DNA of 64,000 nt from Echria macrotheca. Lineage: Eukaryota; Ascomycota; Sordariomycetes; Sordariales; Schizotheciaceae. The notes below the pieces were generated by a model that ran no database searches, was not told where the DNA came from, and saw only the letters and a list, made by a program, of their open reading frames with translations. The DNA is taken from contig MU839834.1 in the NCBI GenBank assembly GCA_030411725.1, positions 682,001 through 746,000 on the forward strand, in the 5' to 3' direction. The position numbers and the translations under genes were made by a program. Shown piece by piece: positions 20,392 through 31,229 of this stretch; position 1 is the first letter of the stretch, and each line of letters begins with the position of its first letter.

Positions 20392-22137
20392 ATGGGCAAC
20401 CAAGCATCCAAAGAAGCGAGCGGCGGTTCTTCCAGGTCGGCCGGTAACGGGGACCGGAACGGCGCCGAGGCTTTGCAGTCATACCCCTCCTTCAGCAAGT
20501 CGGATACCAAAGAGTCGTCGCGATCATTTCGTTCTTTGCGTTCCAAGATCCCGGGGTCCGGAAAGACGGACAGTCCTAGGAACTCTGCCATACTTGCCAA
20601 TGGGGACACGCAAGAGAAGTCCGACGCGGCCTCGGTGAGGTCGGGAAAGAGCGGAAAGTCGGGATTGTCGCGGACCAGCCGCGCTGATTCCCAGCCTTCT
20701 CCCGGCTCACCGTCGTCCGACTCCTTGTCCCCCGTCTCTCCTATTTCCGCCGACACCACCACGGTAGGCTCTCCGCTTTCCGAGGAGCAGCCGCCACCGT
20801 CACCTATTCAGTCGAACTCTCTGAAGGCCGGGCACCTCGATGTTGCTGCGGCTCAAGCGTCTGGGGAGGTCGACTATGTCTCTGACCAGCCTCCGTCTGC
20901 CGGGATGAACTCTTCCACGACGGGCCAGCAACCCGGCCAGTCGATCCTTGTGAAACGCGAAAACATGATCAACCCCATCCTGAACAACGCTGGCCCGGAA
21001 TCGCCCAACGAGGACCCGGCCACAGCAGTGGCCATGAGCGATATCAAAGATATTGATCTGGATGATTTTATCAAGAGGCTGCTGGATGCCGGATACGCTG
21101 GCAAAGTCACCAAGAGTGTTTGCCTCAAGAATGCCGAGATTGTCGCTATCTGCCAACGAGCCCGGGAATGCTTCTTGTCGCAGCCGGCTCTGCTCGAACT
21201 GGATGCTCCTGTCAAGATTGTTGGGGACGTCCACGGGCAGTATACCGACCTTCTCCGAATGTTCGAAATGTGCGGGTTCCCGCCGAATTCCAACTTCTTA
21301 TTCCTGGGAGATTATGTCGACCGTGGCAAGCAATCACTCGAAACCATCCTGCTCCTTCTTTGCTACAAACTCAAGTACCCCGAAAACTTCTTCCTGCTTC
21401 GTGGCAATCACGAGTGCGCCAACGTTACCAGGGTCTACGGTTTTTACGACGAGTGCAAGCGGCGATGCAATGTCAAGATTTGGAAGACATTTATTGACAC
21501 GTTCAACACCCTCCCGATTGCGTCTATCGTGGCGGGAAAGATATTCTGCGTTCACGGAGGTCTGTCGCCCGCGCTCAGCCACATGGACGACATTCGCAAC
21601 ATCGCCCGTCCCACGGATGTTCCTGATTATGGCCTGCTGAACGATCTGCTCTGGTCAGACCCTGCCGACATGGAGCAAGACTGGGAGGCCAATGAAAGAG
21701 GAGTTAGTTACTGCTTCGGGAAAAAGGTTATCACCGATTTCCTGGCTACACACGACTTTGATTTGGTCTGCCGGGCGCACATGGTGGTCGAGGACGGTTA
21801 CGAATTCTTCAACGACCGCGTACTAGTCACGGTATTCAGCGCACCAAACGTACGTTTTTTTTCCCCTTTTGCTCGATCGATACCCTTCGCTAACGCTCAT
21901 CAGTATTGTGGTGAATTCGACAACTGGGGGGCGGTTATGTCGGTATCAGCGGAACTTCTTTGCAGCTTCGAACTTTTGAAACCTCTCGACTCGAATGCTC
22001 TGAAGAGCCACATCAAGAAGGGGAGGAACAAGCGGAACCAGCTTCTGAACAGCCCGGTAAGTGTCCGTTGATTTTTCCGCGAGTATTATTGCTTACAAAT
22101 GCTTCAGCCTGCGAGTGTATATCCCCAGAGCGTTTGA
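20392..22137 (+). CDS. ppz1: PPZ-type Ser/Thr protein phosphatase
   Basis: PP1-related phosphatase that in yeast controls potassium transport, ion homeostasis and cell-wall integrity, inhibited by Hal3-type subunits. Exons are 20392-21849, 21904-22056 and 22108-22137 (546 codons). The N-terminus MGNQAS is a strong N-myristoylation signal. It precedes a Ser-rich disordered arm of about 215 residues. The catalytic domain contains GDVHG (278-282), GDYVDRG (306-312) and GNHE (338-341), the metal-binding motifs of the PPP family. The final mini-exon gives PASVYPQSV, the expected PPZ end; reading through its donor would give VSVR instead. The first intron (21850-21903) is 54 nt and open in frame, so its retention would insert 18 residues right after SAPN in the catalytic core. 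Confidence 0.93.
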
Positions 22138-23544
22138 ACTTCGACCTGCGAAATGCACTGCATATGACTTATGTCGTACTGACTCACCCCGCACGAGCTG
22201 ATCATTGTCACACGTCAGGTTGCGGGCATGCGACGAACATTGAGAGTACGGAGGAACAGCTTTACTTGGCGGCCGCACGCGCTTCGAGGTTGAGAGAGGC
22301 TGGAATAGGACTACAACGACCGAGTATGTGCCGGAGGCCCGTCCACCACTTCCAAGCTACGATCTCGTATTGTCGCCATCTGGGAAGCCCTTGAGCGAGT
22401 CGTCGAAGATATCCTTGACTGGGGACAAGCCGCCTCTTTTCTACCTCTTCTGCACGACAGACCGCATACCTGGAACGGTTGCGCCTGGGAAATCGCTCCC
22501 GCCGAACGCAAGGAAACCGACCTCTGGCGAAGGTGGCCGGATGCTTTTGTTCTTTCGCCTCTTCTCTTACCTCACGGTGTTCTTCGGATGTCAAGCATCT
22601 TTGGAATAGGGCGATGCGGCTATATGGGGGGCGTTTGATGTTGCGTTGCGTTGCCGGGTGGTATTCATGTATGATGGTTGCTTCCAAGGGGTGTTGTTTA
22701 ACGTGTTGCTATACGGGAAACGGGTTCCGGTTCCGGGGTGTTTTTGTATTTGTTTTTTCTCGTTTTTTCAGTTCTTTTTTTGCAAGGGAAACACCAAATG
22801 CCTAGGAGGAGCCTGTCTCTGTCTCCTGGGGGTTAATGTTGAAGAATGGAGGGTAGGAGAGAAGAAAGGGAGGGAAAGAAGCAAAGTATGACGAGACGTA
22901 CGTAGATAGTTTGGAGCGATGCCAATCATGACTGAAGAAGCGGGTTTGAACCGGTTCCTATTGATTTTTGAATTGCTTGAGGGGCTGGTATTTTGGGATT
23001 GTGTGATTGTGCAACTGCAATGCTTTGGTATCTTCGCTCGCTCGATATTAATCTACACTAGACTATACTCTGGTTTCGTAACGCTCCACGTCCATGGTGT
23101 GATATACCCTCCTCAGAAGAACTTGACATACCCTCAGAAGAACCCCCCCTGCGCAACGACCGACCCTACTAACGTTAACACCGTGATGCTTGAGTCTCTG
23201 ACACCCGCTCCGTACGCCCGCTCCGTCACACATCCAACCAGAACAAGCAAGCAGATCGAGTACGGATAGCTCGTATCTGACAACCACACATTCACACATC
23301 AGCCAACCCAACCCGACCCCCCCGTCTCTCCTCAGCTACTGTATATATCCCATCCACATACCGGACCGTCGGACCATCATATGAACATTAGTCCCAGTCC
23401 CAGTCCCAGAATTTTTTATATAAAAAAAAAAAAAAAACAAAACAAAAAAACTTCAATTAATTCCCGCTCCCGCTAATCCCAACCCCCCTCAAAATAAAAA
23501 GAAAGAGGGAAGAAGAGGAACAAGAAGAGAAAGAGAATCCGACC
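22138..23544. other. convergent intergenic region PPZ1 / KMT6
   Basis: Two genes end towards each other here. I see no further gene. The region has several T-rich tracts after PPZ1 (22730-22790) that fit a 3'UTR, and a long A-rich tract (about 23423-23450) close to the 3' side of KMT6. Confidence 0.5.
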
Positions 23545-26500
23545 TCAGCGCTCGTCATTACGATACCTCAGCGGCCTCTGCCTCTTCCTCGCCTGCCGAT
23601 CAACGACATCGTCCTCCTCCTCATCGTCCTCATCCTCATCCATCGGCCGAAACTGTTCCTCATGGTACGGGAAACCACCTCCCCCTCCCCCTCCCTTTAA
23701 CAAATCTCCTCCTCCCATGGATGGTGCTGCGGTATTCCCCGCGTGACTGCTCTTATTCAACACCCCCGCCATAATCTCCACGTCGCCGTCGCCGCCGCCG
23801 CCGCCGCCGGACGACGACGATTCCAGATCGCTTGCCTTTCGCTTCCTAGACGTCGAGACAACCGTCGTCGCCGCCGCCGCCGCCGCCGCCGCGTCGATTT
23901 TAGCGTCCTCGCTCTTGACGGCACCGGAGGACCCGTCAACACCGTCGACCCCGCCGTGCGACGCCGCTCGACCTGAGAGTACCAAGCTCATGAGCGGCAC
24001 GTCCTCAGAGTCAGTGGAGGGGCAACTCTTACCATTCGGCAGCGAGCCGTTACTGCTACTTTGCGTGCCCGTCGTCAGATGGCTGCTGGCCGCCGAGGCG
24101 TGGCGGTTCTTGGGCTTGCGCCCGGCGCCGGGACGCGCACCGCCGCGCTTCGATACTTTCTTTACCCCCGGCTCTGGCGCGGCTGGCTGCTTCGCAGTTC
24201 CCGCCCGCTGGTCATTCTTCATCTGCCGGCGACGTGTCGGTGTCTCGGCCAGCCCGCTGCTATCGGGCGTATTGCCCTGGCTGTCGGCAATTTCCAGCTC
24301 GTGCTGGTTACCGTCAGCGACCGGCTGCTTCTTCTTACGCCCGGCACCGGGCCGACGCCCGCCCCGTTGTTTCTTGCGGCGTCGGGGAGTGGTCTCGTCG
24401 TACGAGTCAGCCATGTCGTCGTCGTCGTTCCTGGCGTCCAACCCTAACCAATCCAGGGGGTCGTCCTCCCCCGAACTGTCCCCGTCGGCACGGAACTTCT
24501 TCCCTTTGGCGCCGCCCTTCATGCCTGCCTTGGTGGTAGTCTTACGGGCTGTGTCGCCTCGTCGGGTGCTGCCCTTTCGTTTCGCGTCTCCCGCCTCGCC
24601 TGGATTTTCCTCCAGGAGCTTCTTGGTGAGGTTGGGGAAGTTGTCACCGTAGTTGAAAAAGAGCTCCTCGCCAGCCTTGATATCCCGCAGGGCCGAGAAT
24701 TTAATGCGGTATTCGTGGTTCACATACATAATTTTGGGTAGAATGTTGGCGCCCCTCTCCCCTCCCTCAGCCGCATGGTTGATGTACCGGCTGAGATTGC
24801 CATATATGGCGGCGTCTACCCAGATGCCCTCGTGTTCGAGGAGCGTAAATAGATAAGAACTCGATGACGCCTCATCAAAGACATCACCACGGCGGGCCTC
24901 TCGGCGCACACCCTCGTCATGTGTGATGAGTTCACCGGTGTATTCGATGATGAATTCGTCCTGTGCGATGTCTTCGGCCGTGAAGAGGCCGTAACCGCAG
25001 CCCTCGAGCTGAGATTTACCAAGAAGAACAGTCTTGGAGGCGCCACGCTGGAGTGGTACGTTCTGGCAGCCGGTCGAGTGTAGGTGGTCGTCGTAAGCAT
25101 TTTCGGGATCGGCCCTCTCTCGAGCGCCACACCCCTTGCAGAGGACCGGATCGCACTCGCGGTTGAGCTGTACACATATGCACGGCCGGCCTTCTTTTTG
25201 CCTCTGAAGACAAGTCTTGCCCGAGGAATGACAGGCACACCCCGTAAATTTCAGGCCGCACGTCTCAGCTGTGCAGTGGCAGAAGCGCTCGCATAGCACG
25301 CCGTGCTGAGCGCAGGGACAGGCCTTGTTATCTGCAGAGCAGGGACCATCGTGATGGCACGGCTCGCTCAACTCTCTTATAGCGTGGAGATGCGAGGTCG
25401 TGCTATCCTTCCAGTCTGGCCCCAGCTGCTTCTTCTTCCGATCGTACCACGGAACGGTTTTGACTTTGGTCTCCGGACGAGGTGCCACTGGCGGTAGATG
25501 GAGGTCAAGCTCTTTGAACTTTCGGTAGACGTCCCAGCATTTGCGGCCAAGCACGGCGGCTACGAAGCAGTAGGCCGTGAGGGTTGTGCTGTAGCCTATC
25601 GTCGCGAATATACTCCGGAGAACGTCCAATTCGCTCTCCGTCCACGGCTCGACGGCATCCGCCATGTTCCCCACGTCGAAGTTACGGTAGCAGTCGTTCC
25701 TGCAAGGTTGGTGATGGACCTTGGTGGCTACACCGTTTTGTTGGCTGTTTTTCTGAGCTTCGATTTGGGCGGCCCACTTCCCTTCCAGAGCACGGATGAC
25801 CCCTCCGGTCCCTTCAACTGAAAAGGTTCCCCTCTGGTTCTCGGTATCGAACTCGCCATGCTCGCAGTCGTGACTAAAACAGATCAGGCATCCCAGCACA
25901 GAATAGCTTGCCAGTTTGGCCTCTATCCTGGGCAACATGTCCTCGTCCCGTCGTTTTGACGAGCTTGGCGTGTCCTTAGCCCGTTTATCGTCGACGACTG
26001 TCTCAACCGATTTATCCAGAAGTAGGATGTCGCGCAATGAAACTCGTGGAGACATGTTCGGATCGTTGAAGACCCGATCAAAGGCCTCGGTGAACATTCT
26101 GGCCCCTTGGAACGCCTGGGGTGAGCCGATATCCTGGCTGACCGTGTTCAAAATGGTAGACTTTTGTTGCGGTGTTATAGCATCGTCATCCGGTTGACTC
26201 GCCATGTACCTTATTAGCGTGGACTTGGTGCAGCCGGCGATGTCAAGTTTCCGAAGCCAGGGACCTAGGTACATGGAGATGGTGGCCGCATATTCGTTCT
26301 GTTTTCGTTTAGCGAATTTCTGAGCCCGATCCTGCGTCTTGAATCCGGACTGGGTGTCGAGCTTGTCCAGCTCGGAGAGCCAGTTGCTGTACTTTTTCTC
26401 CTCGGCAGAGTTGGGATCTACATCGCGCAGGTGAGGAACGAAGTTGAGCATGGTATTGGGGGTGAGAATATTCTTGCGGATTTCGACATGGTGAAACCGA

Positions 26501-27355
26501 TATCTTGGGACCGCATCTTTGTTTGTTTTGACGCACACAACAGGATACGTGCATCGTTTTGTGCCGCCTTTTGATTTTCCCTCGACGCCGTGCTGCTGGC
26601 AGGCTGGTTAGAAGGTCAGGATCTCTCAGATAGAAGGAGCTACGAACCTTGAATTTCACAGCCATGGTCTGAGTCCCGGGCTCAGGCACCACTCCATTTT
26701 CGAAAAGAGTGGGCTTCATGTCGGCGAAGTGGTCCTCAGGTGAGAGATGCGCATCCTCTGGCGCCTTCAAATCAGCCTCGTCGAGCATGAACTCAACGAG
26801 GCGGGTGTGGCCTGCGCTGACATCGCCGACGAAGGAACTGAGCTGGCTGGCAATTTTGTCGACTGTCCAATCCGTCCGTGTCGGGCCGTGTGTCTTGGGA
26901 GTCTGCTGCAGGCGCCTCGTTGATGCCGCTCTCGGCGCCATTTGATTCTGGAGCTGGTTCTCTTGGTTTTCATTGAGAAGCTGTAGTTGGTGAGGTTGAG
27001 GCCCAAGGATGGCCTGATCGCTGTGGCTGCTTGTGGGGCGCGAAATCTGCTGCTGCTGCGGCGGTGGTGAAACTAGGACGTCCTCTTTGAGGACGAACCT
27101 AGCAGACTTGGTAGGAGTGGCCTGCAGGTCCTCGCCGCGCGGGGTGACGGGCGCTCGGGTCGAGGGAGACGCCTTTGGCGTGGTCTTGACTGGCGCTGGA
27201 CTCGCAACCTTGGACTGGGCGGCAAACGGATTGATAGTCTGCACCTGCCATGATGAAGGATGTCCCCAGGTGACAACGTCATCTCTGCGCGCTGTCGGCC
27301 CTGATGCCACAACGACCACATCATCCTCGGTCAAATCCACCACAATTGGAGCCAT
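23545..27355 (-). CDS. kmt6: KMT6/EZH2 homologue, H3K27 methyltransferase
   Basis: Catalytic subunit of PRC2 (SET-7 in Neurospora), depositing H3K27me3 on facultative heterochromatin. Exons are 27355-26648 and 26595-23545 (1252 codons); the intron acceptor is a tandem CAGCAG, so one Gln may be optional. Order: an N-terminal SUMO-interaction-like IVVDLTEDD (residues 4-12), a disordered arm, an EZH-type middle region with a SANT-like segment (about 551-600, EPWTESELDVLRSIF), a CXC cysteine-rich pre-SET (about 645-730, CPCAQHGVLCERFCHC), and SET (about 755-890) with GYGLF, EYTGEL, RYINHA and ELFFNYGD. The long C-terminal tail carries two GG(R/A)RPGAGRK motifs (near 980 and 1053), poly-Ala, poly-Gly and an acidic stretch before RQARKRQRPLRYRN. 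The tail is much longer than in animal EZH2. The gene is divergent from PIL1. Confidence 0.93.
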
Positions 27356-28217
27356 CCTGCTCTCTTTCTCCCCGCAACCTGAACCATGGAATACGCCGCC
27401 CTCGCCGTCCCCCTTTCTGCCGCCTGGCCTTTGAACCCCGCGGGAGGGAATGCCGTCTGGTTACAAACTCATTCCTCACTTTGTTGGAACTGACCGCAGA
27501 AACATTCAAATCACATGCGATGTGCCGGGTGTTCGGTGGGAGAACGCTGGCGATGGTGGTTTTGCACGGGCTGTGAGGTCGTTCATTTGACTCGAGATCA
27601 CGACGCGCTGAGGGACGCGGTCCAGGGTCTCACGCAAACGGCAGGGGGGTCTGCACGAGCCACTCACTCCCACTCACTCGCCCTCTTTGGAGTCTGGCAT
27701 GCCAAGACACCCCACATGCTTCTATCGAGTCTTTGAGGATCCATCTCTCAGGCCTGGTTCTGATGGATGGAATTCCGGAGTCAAACTTGATGCGTGTAAT
27801 GTGATTCCAAGGACGAGATACTGATGGATACCCCGAGGTGTATAAAGAGCTTTAGTCTAAAGCTGCACTGCACGCACTTGGCGTCAAAGACTCCAAGTTT
27901 AGTCTCAAAAGTGGCCTATTCCCCATTCGCTAACAAGCGCAAAGAGCCAAAAGCGGAAACGTAACACACCGACGTCATTTGCTTGGGTAGACGTTACGCC
28001 TTCAACCGTCGCTCGCATTTAAGTTACGAACAGGTTCCCGTTTCCACCTGGTGTCGCAAAGCCCCGACTCCCTATCCTTGTCCTCCCTCAGGCCAGCTCT
28101 TTTTGCAACGTGCGACCACCGACCGTCGTCTACCTCGCTGCGCCGCCTGGCAACCAGCGACTGTCCATCGCCTGATCCGACAAACAAGGCAAATCATCAC
28201 GCACCAGAGCCGTCGCA
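27356..28217. promoter_or_regulatory. divergent promoter KMT6 / PIL1
   Basis: This 862-bp interval separates the two start codons. It contains the 17-bp palindrome at 27848-27864 (separate entry) with a TATAAAG sequence directly before it (27841-27847), pointing towards PIL1. No open frame in it looks real. Confidence 0.6.
27848..27864. promoter_or_regulatory. 17-bp perfect palindrome AGCTTTAG-T-CTAAAGCT
   Basis: Two 8-bp arms are exact reverse complements around a single central T. The element lies directly downstream of a TATA-like sequence and about 350 bp before the PIL1 start. TTTAGTCT recurs at about 27898. A dimeric transcription-factor site is plausible but unproven. Confidence 0.5.
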
Positions 28218-29535
28218 ATGCATCGGACCTACTCTATGCGCGCCACGAGGGCGCCTACTGCCTCCCAAATCCAAGTACGTGGAGTCGCAATGAAGCTATA
28301 TCAAATAAACAATTGGCTAATCACCGAGAATGACCAGAATCCCCCTCCTCCGCCATCGAGCACCAAGTCGCATCGCTTCTTCGGCAGAGGTGGGATCGGT
28401 GAGAACCCCTCCGGCCTTCTGGAGTACCCGAACGGCCGCGCAATCCTCTGTCGATGATCATGTTGCTAATTAAGACGCAGGACATGCGCTGCGACGCAAC
28501 GCTGCCGGTGCCTTCGGGCCCGACCTGGCCAAGAAGCTGGCGCAACTAGTCAAGATGGAGAAGAACGTCATGCGCAGCCTAGAAATGGTGGCCAAAGAGC
28601 GAATGGAAGTTGCTGTATGTGATGTCTTACCTATCCAAGGCCATTCGGCTGACTCTGGTAGCAACAACTTTCCCTCTGGGGCGAAGCCTGCGACGAGGAT
28701 GTGTCCGACGTCACGGATAAGCTCGGTGTACTACTCTACGAGATCGGCGAGCTTGAGGATCAATATGTGGACCGGTATGATCAATACCGGGTGACAATGA
28801 AGAGTATTAGGAATATTGAGGCATCCGTGCAGCCGAGTCGGGACAGTAAGCTGGATGCAAGCTACCGGTAGTTTGCCCAATTTGCTAACGGTCGCAGGGA
28901 AACAAAAGATCACCGACCAGATTGCGCACCTAAAATACAAGGAGCCCAATTCCCCCAAGATCGTCGTTCTCGAGCAGGAACTTGTCCGGGCAGAGGCCGA
29001 GTCCCTCGTCGCGGAAGCGCAGCTGTCCAACATTACTCGTGAAAAGATCAAGGCCGCCTACGCTTACCAGTTCGACGCGCTGAGGGAACACTGCGAGAAG
29101 GTTGCCATCATTGCCGGTTACGGAAAGCACCTGTTGGAACTGATCGACGATACGCCGGTAACTCCCGGTGAGACACGGGCGGCCTACGATGGGTACGAAG
29201 CAAGCAAGGCCATCATTCAGGACTGTGAAGACGCTCTCACCAATTGGGTTACCCAGAATGCCGCCGTCTCATCCAAGCTGTCTACCAGGGCTCGAACGCT
29301 GTCGCAACGCCGGCGAAACAACATCAAAGCCCGGACCGAAGGACACGACCTGTCGGGGCAGGATGCGCCGCTCAACGACAGGGACTCGTGGGCGCCCGCC
29401 AGCCACCAGCATGAATACGAAGACGAGGAGGATGTCGACGACGACCTGGATGCGCCGAGTCATTCTGCTCATGATAGCGAAACGGGCTTGAACGGGGAGA
29501 CCCGGGGCCGGAACCAAGAGCCGGTTGCCGCGTAG
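28218..29535 (+). CDS. pil1: eisosome core protein Pil1/Lsp1 (BAR domain)
   Basis: Membrane-bending BAR protein that polymerises under the plasma membrane to form eisosomes. Five exons: 28218-28274, 28338-28398, 28481-28614, 28662-28846 and 28899-29535, 357 codons. Splicing restores the conserved start MHRTYSMRATRAPTASQIQ, the basic RFFGRGGIGHALRRNAAG segment that contacts PI(4,5)P2, and the coiled BAR core (about residues 40-270, with GPDLAKKLAQLVKMEKNVM and NITREKIKAAYAYQFDAL). The C-terminal tail is hydrophilic and acidic (EDEEDVDDDLDAP). In yeast Pil1 and Lsp1 are regulated by Pkh/Slm-linked phosphorylation. The many small introns in the first third and their order are typical of filamentous fungi. 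Identification is secure; Pil1 versus Lsp1 cannot be decided. Confidence 0.95.
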
Positions 29536-30096
29536 GAGGAGGGACGCTTCAAGGTTGAATTAGACAAGGCGCTGACGGTCAGGATTTCCAAAACCCCCTC
29601 AGAGGAAAAATGGTTATAGGCGTGGTTGACGTGGCGTGCTTTCGGGGCGGGCGGTGCCAGTACATGTAATCGGTAATGGAGAGGCTGGAACAGTGGAAAA
29701 CGGCGGAACAAGACCACGGCCGTTCAGAGTTTAGTAGCATGCTTTTTGTGTATTATTAATATGCCGCTTTCCTAGGTACAAGTACGTCTAGGCTGTTGAT
29801 ATGCGAATATGGATAACTCTTTGTTGATACCTCATGCGTCCACGTTCCCAATGCCATCCAGTGCATCTGAACCGCCGCCAGCCCCTTTTGGGAGAGCAGT
29901 AGTCTATCGACGATGTGTAACCGTACCAAGCATGGCAATCACGAAAAATCTGATCGAGCACCCCCTCGTCCTCCTCGCTGGAACCATCCTCGAGTTGGTG
30001 GTTACCCGGGACTGTCGTGTGCCTTTTCTTTCTCCCCTGGCTCGGAAACACAACAACACCACCAGGCGGTTTCCAACCTGGCGTCATCTCATCCTT
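29536..30096. other. convergent 3' region PIL1 / NAA38
   Basis: The stop codons of two convergent genes bound this 561-bp space. Nothing besides 3'UTR-like sequence is visible. A CCTAGG palindrome core lies at 29771-29776. Confidence 0.5.
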
Positions 30097-30677
30097 CTAC
30101 CTCTGAATCGCCGCCATGATGTTCTCCGTCTGGTCTGTTACGTTTCCCTCCATCTGGTTGGTCATCGCAACATCACCGTAGTGAGGAGTTGTTGTTGCTG
30201 CTGCTGCCGTCGGATTCTTGTTCCCACCACCACCACCACCGCCCATCTGGCTCGTAAACTCCTCGACCTCGATCTTGACGATGTGCTGGCCGGGCACTAC
30301 GACGAGGCCGAGAAAGCGTGACGTCATGTCCTGCTTGATCGTGGTGCCGGCTGCTACATCTTCCGGCTTGGGGGGCGGGGGATGGCGGTATTCGTATGTG
30401 TGTTTTAGGGCGATGTTTGCTTCCTGGTTTTTTTTTAATCTTAGAACTAGTTGGATGATTCATGACTTGGTTATTTTTATATGACAGGGAGAAGTGGGAC
30501 GGGGGGAAGTGGGGTGGAAGGGGGAAAGGGGGGGGTGTGGCTCACTGAGTCTGTACATTTGAAGCTACCCCTGAACATGCGCGAGTCTGTTGTCGTTATG
30601 CGGACGTTCTTGTTAATGAGGGAGTAGAGGTAGTCGGTGGCTTCGCTGCGGGGGGGTATTATTGACTCTGGCTCCAT
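30097..30677 (-). CDS. naa38: NatC auxiliary subunit Naa38/Mak31 (LSm fold)
   Basis: Small LSm-domain subunit of the NatC N-terminal acetyltransferase, which acetylates Met-Leu, Met-Ile and Met-Phe type N-termini. Two exons: 30677-30546 and 30423-30097 (152 codons), with a 122-nt intron starting GTGAGC and ending CCAG. Sm1-like strands are visible in YLYSLINKNVRITTTDSRMF and RGSFKCTDS, and the Sm2 motif in RFLGLVVVPGQHIVKIEVEE. The LVVVPGQHIV form matches LSMD1/Naa38 rather than spliceosomal Sm proteins. The C-terminal tail has a run of seven Gly and a Thr/Ala stretch of unknown role. The gene is divergent from RAD2. Confidence 0.85.
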
Positions 30678-31229
30678 TGTGTCGTTTAGCGCGTGTGAAT
30701 GGGTATGGTAGGTTGATCACTCGTTGAAGCTCTCTTGAGACGAGGGGCTGCGATTGGGTTGTTCCGTCGGTTGTCGATTACCCAAAGAGTTTTAGAACTC
30801 GCGAGTATATACAGATTCCGCAAACAAGAAGAGTACCCGGCAAGAAAATACAATGGTGGTGAAAGAATATTCAGATCGTCGCAATGAACTGAATTGGCGG
30901 GGCCTCACACTCACGATGGAGGGGCATATGGAAGCGGACAGGGCTAGCCAATAGATAAGCTCGCCGGAGATAAGAGCTGCGGCAGGCAGCAGGTGCTCGG
31001 AGATCGGCGGCGACAAATCGACGACACGACATCAAACCAGTCACGATTTCCGACTAGGAAACACTTCGCTGCATTCCATCTTTGCCGTCGCGACACTCGC
31101 TGCGATGGGCCCTCCTCACACTCCATCACGACCTAGGATAACCTAGAGGAGGCCACCCCGCATACCACGACTTCAACCACAGATCAACGACGCGACGAGT
31201 AACCAACCGCCTTCGAGGGCCGACCAGCC
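30678..31229. promoter_or_regulatory. divergent promoter NAA38 / RAD2
   Basis: This 552-bp interval separates two divergent start codons. I see no strong TATA box next to either gene. The right third, upstream of RAD2, is the likely RAD2 leader. No other feature is supported. Confidence 0.5.

Noticed and set aside
23915..24652. 245-codon plus-strand frame opposite KMT6
   Set aside because: Antisense to the SET-tail coding region, without domain or fungal-like start context.
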